From: Methanobacteriota archaeon
GTDB taxonomy: Archaea; Thermoplasmatota; Poseidoniia; Poseidoniales; Thalassarchaeaceae
Length of the DNA stretch: 36,071 bases
Assembly (NCBI GenBank): GCA_002726275.1
Contig: PBSO01000008.1
Location: forward strand, 69,282-105,352
Direction: 5' to 3'
Below are positions 31,490 to 36,071 of this stretch, piece by piece; the stretch's first letter is position 1, and each line of letters starts with the position of its first letter. The notes under the pieces are model-generated. The model saw only the letters and a list, made by a program, of their open reading frames with translations. It was not told the origin of the DNA and made no database searches. The position numbers and the translations under genes were made by a program.

Positions 31490-31918
31490 ATGACCCCCCC
31501 ATCGGGCCTCGTGGGAGTCGGCGAGTCCGGGCACAAGAGGCTCAATACCGTTCTTTCCGCATGGACATGCATAGCAGTGGGTAGCGCAATAGTGCTCTAT
31601 TCTGGATCATCGCCCTTTGCACTGGCATTAGGGGCACCAGTCTCAATCGCGGGCGCGGTTCTGTTGGTTTTCGGAATTGGGATGAATGACGAGACTTCTG
31701 TAGACGAACAAATAATCAGTAGCTGGGAGCCAGAATCCGACATTATGCCCGATGCAGGTGGCCCGATGTACAGAATTGATACAACGCTGGTCGAACCAAT
31801 CAGGACTTCAATACTGTGCGGTAGATGCGGTAACATACAATGGGAAGAAGGAGGTAGGCCACAGTTATTCGTTTGCCCCATCTGCGAAGTTGAATTGTGG
31901 AGGGACGAAGAAGAGTAG
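31490..31918 (+). CDS. Membrane protein with C-terminal zinc ribbon, function unknown
   Basis: The 142-residue protein has two hydrophobic helices (LSAWTCIAVGSAIVLY, about 22-37, and ALGAPVSIAGAVLLVFGIGM, about 46-65). A soluble acidic part follows and ends in a zinc ribbon with CGRC (about 110-113) and CPIC (about 129-132). The ribbon is probably cytoplasmic, tethered to the membrane. I do not know the family. The ATG at 31490 is the only clear start. pheS follows after 65 bases in the same direction. A nucleic-acid or protein-binding role for the ribbon is possible but not shown. Confidence 0.65.
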   Translation: MTPPSGLVGVGESGHKRLNTVLSAWTCIAVGSAIVLYSGSSPFALALGAPVSIAGAVLLVFGIGMNDETSVDEQIISSWEPESDIMPDAGGPMYRIDTTLVEPIRTSILCGRCGNIQWEEGGRPQLFVCPICEVELWRDEEE

Positions 31919-31983
31919 CTCACCATTCTTCGGCAACCGTCAAGTGGGAAACTCTACTCGAGAGGACGGGGATAACGTTGGAA

Positions 31984-33471
31984 ATGGGCAACAACGAGCG
32001 ATTAATGCTCAAACTCATGCTATCTGAACCATCCAAAAAATGGCTTTTAGATGAATTACTTTCAGGGATTGGATGGGAAGATCAAGTCCACGTGGCCGGT
32101 TCTGGAACCGCACTCTCAGATTTGGGACTAGTTTCCATTGAGGAGTCAATAGAAACATTAGTTTCTCTGGGGCCTGAAGGTGAATTGGCATTAGATGATG
32201 GACTCTTGGAATCCAGACTCTGGAGATGCCTTTCTTCCCTCCCTGAGTCAGATAGGACGATGGGAAGGTTATTCGAAGAAGGATTCGAACGCCATCAAGT
32301 AGGTCCGGGAATAGGTCTCTTGAAGTCTATTGGTGTATCAATAGACTCGGGAAAATTAGTGGCCACTGACGAATCCTTGCTAGGCGATGAAATTGAGATT
32401 AGGGAGAAATTCATTTCTTTGTTGTCAGACGGCCCGGTGTCCGGTTCACAACTAGATGAGTCGATGGTGAGCCACTTCCTCGGGAGGAAGGGCCTGATTG
32501 CCGTGGAAGAGAATATTTCCAGATCGTGGACCCTCACCGAGAAAGGATCTTCTGTAGACGTCACAACACTTGGTCACGTAGAAATGATTGGAGAGGTAAC
32601 GCCAGAGTTGCTCCAGGGGGATGACTGGAAGGGTGCAATGTTCAAATCGTTCGATGTCAATTCTCCAGCACCGATTCCCTCGGGAGGAAGGCCACATCCG
32701 ATGCAGGCATTGATTGAAAGAATTAGACAGGTTTTCCTAGAAATGGGGTTTTCTGAGATCGAGGGTGATTTCATTCAGTCAGCAGGATGGAATATGGATG
32801 CTCTGTACATCCCTCAATCACACCCAGCAAGGACTATGCAGGACACATTCTACCTGTCCGAGCCAAAGAAAATTGATGTCGAAGAGCACTACCTGGATCT
32901 CTGGTCCAAGGTACACGAACATGGTCATGACACTGGGAGTAAGGGATGGGGTAGGCCATTCGATAAGGATGAGTCCAAGAAGGCACTTCTCAGGACACAC
33001 ACTACGGTGAATACCGTGAGGCACATAGCTGAAAATCCCAATGAACCATCCAGGGTATTTGGAATTGGGAGGGTTTTCCGCCAGGAGACCATTGACAGGA
33101 CCCACCTTCCGGAATTTCACCAGATCGAGGGAATAATACATGAGAAAGACGCTAGTTTGCCGATGTTGATAACCACTCTCAAGACATTCTACTCAAAAAT
33201 GGGATATCCGGATGTCAGGGTTCGTCCGGCATATTTCCCCTATACCGAACCTAGCGTTGAGGTGGATATACTGTGGAGGGGCCAGTGGCTAGAGCTCGGA
33301 GGCGCCGGAATTTTTCGACCCGAGGTCACAGAGCCGCTTGGCTCAGAGTGGCCGGTTTGTGCATGGGGGATGGGCCTCGAGAGGCTCGCAATGATCATAC
33401 TGGATCTGGACGATATCCGACAGCTATACCAGCCCGACTTGGAGAGGCTGGGTCGGATGCCAATCCTCTGA
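31984..33471 (+). CDS. pheS: Phenylalanyl-tRNA synthetase alpha subunit
   Basis: This catalytic class II subunit charges tRNA-Phe with PheT. The catalytic core (about 240-495) has RPHPMQALIERIRQVFLEMGF, SHPARTMQDTFYL (motif 1-2 region), GRVFRQETIDRTHLPEFHQIEG (motif 2) and GAGIFRPEVTEPLG followed by GMGLERLAMI (motif 3). The N-terminal region (about 1-220) is winged-helix-like, as in archaeal PheS. I chose the ATG at 31984 since the longer frame adds unrelated residues. The beta subunit is not next to it: the downstream neighbour is a convergent YHYH-protein gene overlapping the last 77 bases. Confidence 0.95.
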   Translation: MGNNERLMLKLMLSEPSKKWLLDELLSGIGWEDQVHVAGSGTALSDLGLVSIEESIETLVSLGPEGELALDDGLLESRLWRCLSSLPESDRTMGRLFEEGFERHQVGPGIGLLKSIGVSIDSGKLVATDESLLGDEIEIREKFISLLSDGPVSGSQLDESMVSHFLGRKGLIAVEENISRSWTLTEKGSSVDVTTLGHVEMIGEVTPELLQGDDWKGAMFKSFDVNSPAPIPSGGRPHPMQALIERIRQVFLEMGFSEIEGDFIQSAGWNMDALYIPQSHPARTMQDTFYLSEPKKIDVEEHYLDLWSKVHEHGHDTGSKGWGRPFDKDESKKALLRTHTTVNTVRHIAENPNEPSRVFGIGRVFRQETIDRTHLPEFHQIEGIIHEKDASLPMLITTLKTFYSKMGYPDVRVRPAYFPYTEPSVEVDILWRGQWLELGGAGIFRPEVTEPLGSEWPVCAWGMGLERLAMIILDLDDIRQLYQPDLERLGRMPIL

Positions 33472-35332
33472 TGACAATTACCGCCATTGACAGTGCAGCT
33501 AGGATTGATCCGCCATTGGGCGGGACTAGGTTGGAAATTGCAGCTATGGCACTAGCCATATCCGATGACTGGCCTGGCGGACCTCCTCCGCAACCATCTG
33601 GAGGGGGGCCTATTCCCGGTCCCCAAGTTTCCCCATGGCCTGTGCAGTCAACGTCCCCTCCACCGTTGCCCGTACCTCCAGACTCCATCACCCCTCTGTA
33701 GCAATTGATGAAGTAAGGAAAGCCGATGCCCCCTTCTCCATTGACCCATGTCGTGTGGTAATGGTAAATTCCATCCGGATAGTCGGGAGTGGCACCAAAT
33801 TGTCCATTGCAGGAATCTAAGTCGCCCAGTCCGGAGACGTACTCGTAGTCATCAATGCCATTGTAGCCAGTCTCGCCATCCTTGAGTCTGTACGAAGAGG
33901 TCATCTCAGAAACCTCTCCATCGACATCCCAGCCAACGAATCCATAGATGGGATAGCCATCTAGGGCGAAACCAACGATCGGAGAATGGCTGGCGACGGT
34001 TCTGGATGACTCCATACTGTAGTCAGCCCATGTTTCTCCATTTTCCTCATCTGGATGCCAGTGCAAACAGTTTGAATCTGCGTGGTAGTGGTATTCTCCA
34101 CCAGGTCCAGAGTGGGCATGGCATATTCCTAGCCACACATGTTGCCTATCTTCCTCGTATGCCCCTTCTTGCCCTGCAACTGCATCTCCTCCGGGACCAT
34201 CCTCGGGCCCAAAGATAGGTACGCCATTTACCGCGAAAGCTACTGCTCCCCTCTCAGGAGCCATGGTGCAACCGTCAGTTGAAACTGAGGGATTGCATCC
34301 CGTCTGGTTGGTAGGTTCTAGGGGAATCTCCCAAACGTGTTCTTGGGCGCTGCTACAGCAACCGGGACCAGACTCAAGATCGTGGTTAGGGAGGCCATTG
34401 GAAATTATCTCTATGTGGGTCTCGTTCGTAGTGAAGCTGAGTTGGCACACGTGGTTGTCGAAACCACTAGTGTTGTAGTCATCAATGCCCTCGACTTGTT
34501 CCGTAGAGTCGCATAGGAGGATACCTTCCCACCATTCTTGGGAACCCGTTTCTACTTCCCCTGCTGGTTCGTCATACTCGCACGAGTCGTCGTCTTCCTC
34601 TGCGCCCTCATCGTAGTTGTTCGCCGCAGAGTCAGTGCATCCCTGTACAGGTGGCTCCGGAGGTTCAGCCACCACGATTGTGATGCTAACTCTATCCGTC
34701 GTCTCTGTCCATGTCCCACAAGTTGCCTCTAGGGTAACTGTGGTGTTTTCCTGGATATTGGTCAATTCCAATTCGTAATTCCCCTCGTTATCCAGTGGAA
34801 GGCCAAGGCTCGAATCTTCGATGTCTGCGGTACTCCACCTCAATTCACATGTGGTGATGTCATCATGAGCCACCAAGCCGAAGATAGGCGCATCGCCACC
34901 TCTCTCAATCTCGAAGGAAGTCGGAGAGGCAGTTAGTCTGGTTTCGCTTTCGTCGGGATAATGGACGATGAATGCCTTGGACCAAGAGGTCTCCTGTCCC
35001 AAGCTGTCGATAGCTACAACCTTCAGCGCATGGCTACCTATGTCGAGGTCCGAAATATCGATGTTTATGGTGCCGGCAGGTCCAGGCGTCTTGGAGATAT
35101 CCTCACCGTCCATGGTGATCAATAGGGAGAGGTCAGACATCGACTCGTCAATGATTGTGACACTAACGGAATCAATCGTTCCTATCAGGATTGTATCGGG
35201 GAGGTCCGAGTCGACCGTGGGAGCGTGATTGATGCCTTCGTCTTCAACACCGAAGAAAAGAACCCCTGCCATCACGCTGGTAATCATGAGTCCCGCTAGC
35301 ATCAGTGATCTGGCGACCCCTCCGTCTTCCAT
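33395..35332 (-). CDS. Exported protein with YHYH domains, Cys/His-rich
   Basis: The 645-aa protein begins with a membrane or signal helix (SLMLAGLMITSVMAGVLFFGV, about 8-28). Ig-like beta regions follow (about 35-220), then a short acidic calcium-type motif (GCTDSAANNY ... DDDSC) common in exported proteins of marine microbes. The core holds two YHYH elements, at 414-417 and 523-526, with extra His and Cys nearby (ICHAHSGPGGEYHYHADSNC, LHWHPD). Such His-rich sites suggest metal binding. The C-terminus has a glycine-proline tail then a hydrophobic stretch (ILAALSMAVIVI) that may anchor it. Its last 77 bases overlap pheS on the other strand. The ATG at 35332 has a TATA-like element 23-30 bases upstream, consistent with a leaderless transcript. 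The metal and role are inferred. Confidence 0.82.
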   Translation of the reverse strand: MEDGGVARSLMLAGLMITSVMAGVLFFGVEDEGINHAPTVDSDLPDTILIGTIDSVSVTIIDESMSDLSLLITMDGEDISKTPGPAGTINIDISDLDIGSHALKVVAIDSLGQETSWSKAFIVHYPDESETRLTASPTSFEIERGGDAPIFGLVAHDDITTCELRWSTADIEDSSLGLPLDNEGNYELELTNIQENTTVTLEATCGTWTETTDRVSITIVVAEPPEPPVQGCTDSAANNYDEGAEEDDDSCEYDEPAGEVETGSQEWWEGILLCDSTEQVEGIDDYNTSGFDNHVCQLSFTTNETHIEIISNGLPNHDLESGPGCCSSAQEHVWEIPLEPTNQTGCNPSVSTDGCTMAPERGAVAFAVNGVPIFGPEDGPGGDAVAGQEGAYEEDRQHVWLGICHAHSGPGGEYHYHADSNCLHWHPDEENGETWADYSMESSRTVASHSPIVGFALDGYPIYGFVGWDVDGEVSEMTSSYRLKDGETGYNGIDDYEYVSGLGDLDSCNGQFGATPDYPDGIYHYHTTWVNGEGGIGFPYFINCYRGVMESGGTGNGGGDVDCTGHGETWGPGIGPPPDGCGGGPPGQSSDMASAIAAISNLVPPNGGSILAALSMAVIVIRGLASDPASPSRAGIAVGYRPDPV

Positions 35333-35354
35333 GGACTCAATGCGGTAGCAATAG

Positions 35355-35362
35355 CATATAAT
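35355..35362 (-). promoter_or_regulatory. TATA-like promoter element of the YHYH gene
   Basis: On the minus strand ATTATATG lies 23-30 bases before the ATG at 35332, the distance that places the transcription start at or next to the start codon. No Shine-Dalgarno is present, so a leaderless mRNA is likely. It indicates that the YHYH gene has its own promoter rather than relying on the upstream redoxin-like gene. Confidence 0.5.
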
Positions 35363-35370
35363 CAATTAAG

Positions 35371-35390
35371 AGAAATTGTGCGAAATTTCT
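35371..35390. repeat. Inverted repeat upstream of the YHYH promoter
   Basis: AGAAATT (35371-35377) and AATTTCT (35384-35390) are 7-bp inverted arms separated by six bases. The site is just upstream of the TATA-like element of the YHYH gene and downstream of the stop of the redoxin-like gene. It could bind a regulator or form a weak terminator hairpin for the upstream gene. Confidence 0.35.
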
Positions 35391-35399
35391 TGCAATACA

Positions 35400-36071
35400 T
35401 CACTCATCAGCAAGAGAGGCGACATCTTGTAGGAATTCTCCAGCGTCCCATTGTATCCCCGAATATGCCACTCTCTTCCTCATTTGCTTGTCAAGAATGA
35501 AGGTGGTGGTTGAGTGACCAACCTCGTACTCTCCAAGGCTCTCGTCGTGAGGATTGACCGAGCCAACCGGGGAAGCTCCGTCTTCGGAGCCTTCAGCTAT
35601 GCAAGAAAGCCAGTCCCCACCAGGTCTTTCATAACCCTCATCACACATGCAGTGAGCACTCGAGCCAGAACCCATTATCCAGCCATGGTTGTTACAATCG
35701 GCCCCAGGTGGGGCTAGGCTCTGATTGGCATTGCTAGCCATCCATGCCAGATGAGTCCCCGGACCAATGTCTGTCGAACCTAGATCCCCTTCAAATTCCA
35801 CCCACGTCTCGTTATCCACGTCCCACGAATGAAGGACCCAGCTCCAGGTGCCGTTAGATTCCCAAACTCCAATCTTGCCATTTGGGATATCGTAACTTGT
35901 GTTGGTTTCTGAGAGGGCGGATACTACGAATTCCGAGCCATTCATCCCGTAGCCCGTCATATCGTGCTGCAATGAAGAGTTGTCGGGATACATCACTACT
36001 AGTCTGTTGAGGTTGTCTTCTGGAGGCTGACTGGCAGCTATGTGCTCATTATCGACTACGACATTCCATGA
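35400..36071 (-). CDS. SCO1/redoxin-like exported protein with an inserted EGF-like module (5' end cut by window)
   Basis: The frame stays open to the last base of the window, so the N-terminus is missing; 223 residues are visible. The end, YEVGHSTTTFILDKQMRKRV then AYSGIQWD and FLQDV, is the C-terminal part of an SCO1/SenC or thioredoxin-like fold, where the His of the VGHS segment is a copper ligand in SCO1. Before it lies CNNHGW ... CMCDEGYERPGGDWLSC, an EGF-like set of four cysteines, inserted within or next to the redoxin fold. The many Asn, Ser and Trp suggest an exported protein. SCO1 helps insert copper into cytochrome oxidase. The CxxxC site, if present, lies outside the window, so the family call is tentative. 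The neighbouring YHYH gene is on the same strand. Confidence 0.65.
   Translation of the reverse strand, partial: SWNVVVDNEHIAASQPPEDNLNRLVVMYPDNSSLQHDMTGYGMNGSEFVVSALSETNTSYDIPNGKIGVWESNGTWSWVLHSWDVDNETWVEFEGDLGSTDIGPGTHLAWMASNANQSLAPPGADCNNHGWIMGSGSSAHCMCDEGYERPGGDWLSCIAEGSEDGASPVGSVNPHDESLGEYEVGHSTTTFILDKQMRKRVAYSGIQWDAGEFLQDVASLADE

Noticed and set aside
33273-33701. 142-aa plus-strand frame overlapping pheS and the YHYH gene
   Set aside because: It lies in a different frame from pheS and antisense to the YHYH gene, and its Pro/Gly-rich product has no recognisable features.
1-36071. CRISPR array, IS element, prophage or rRNA genes
   Set aside because: No spaced direct repeats, transposase motifs, phage structural genes or rRNA sequences are seen; the Cas4-like nuclease stands alone.

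Overview
The window is a gene-dense stretch of an archaeal chromosome. It carries archaeal or eukaryote-type information genes: ribosomal proteins L44e, S27e and L37e, aIF2-alpha, Nop10, Nob1, the small subunit of DNA polymerase D, PheS and TyrRS, plus a PAC2-family protein. Mixed among them are genes of bacterial flavour: a class II CCA-adding enzyme, SufS/SufE, FolD, acyl-CoA dehydrogenases with ETF, a DedA-type protein and PncC. Several large exported proteins carry YHYH, PKD, EGF-like and beta-propeller regions. This combination, with moderate GC and very short intergenic gaps, fits a marine Thermoplasmatota heterotroph such as Marine Group II (Poseidoniales). That assignment is inference from gene content; there is no rRNA gene to confirm it.

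Layout. 1-3.4 kb: a radical SAM protein of unknown role, a RecB/Cas4-like Fe-S nuclease with apparent OB folds, tRNA-Ser(CGA), and a ubiquitin-like sulfur carrier. 3.4-6.45 kb (minus): the archaeal operon L44e - S27e - aIF2alpha - Nop10 - PAC2, extended by peptidase E; the 56-aa S27e gene is easily missed. 6.6-10.8 kb (plus): two small membrane proteins, L37e, purF, and a propeller-PKD protein with no visible export signal. 10.8-15.0 kb (minus): a membrane-anchored propeller protein, a glutaryl-CoA dehydrogenase-like enzyme, EtfB and EtfA. 15.1-18.4 kb (plus): a helical hypothetical protein, TyrRS and a long HMG-CoA synthase. 18.4-22.7 kb: a second acyl-CoA dehydrogenase, a divergent glycine-cleavage-H-like protein with an EF-hand-like tail, the bacterial-type CCA enzyme, a PCMT-like protein and tRNA-Val(UAC). 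22.8-27.6 kb: PncC, the PolD small subunit, a HAD phosphatase, a MoaD-like carrier, TatA, Nob1 and a DedA-like protein. 27.7-31.4 kb: tRNA-Glu(UUC), a SLOG/YspA-like protein, SufS-SufE-SufT, FolD and tRNA-Thr(UGU). 31.5-36.07 kb: a membrane zinc-ribbon protein, PheS, a large exported YHYH protein and the C-terminal part of an SCO1/redoxin-like protein with an inserted EGF-like module, cut by the window end.

How the genes work together. Glutaryl-CoA dehydrogenase, a second acyl-CoA dehydrogenase and ETF form an electron-harvesting beta-oxidation or amino-acid degradation module for a respiring heterotroph. HMG-CoA synthase feeds the mevalonate pathway for archaeal lipids. SufS/E/T supplies Fe-S clusters, used here by the radical SAM protein, the nuclease and possibly PurF. 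PurF and FolD belong to purine and one-carbon metabolism. The SCO1-like and His-rich YHYH proteins at the right end may handle metal (copper) outside the cell; this is a hypothesis. All four tRNAs carry an encoded CCA. Convergent genes repeatedly meet with interlocked palindromic stop codons. I see no CRISPR array, insertion sequence, prophage or rRNA, and no gene-free stretch longer than 300 bp (the longest is about 175 bp, at 28225-28400).
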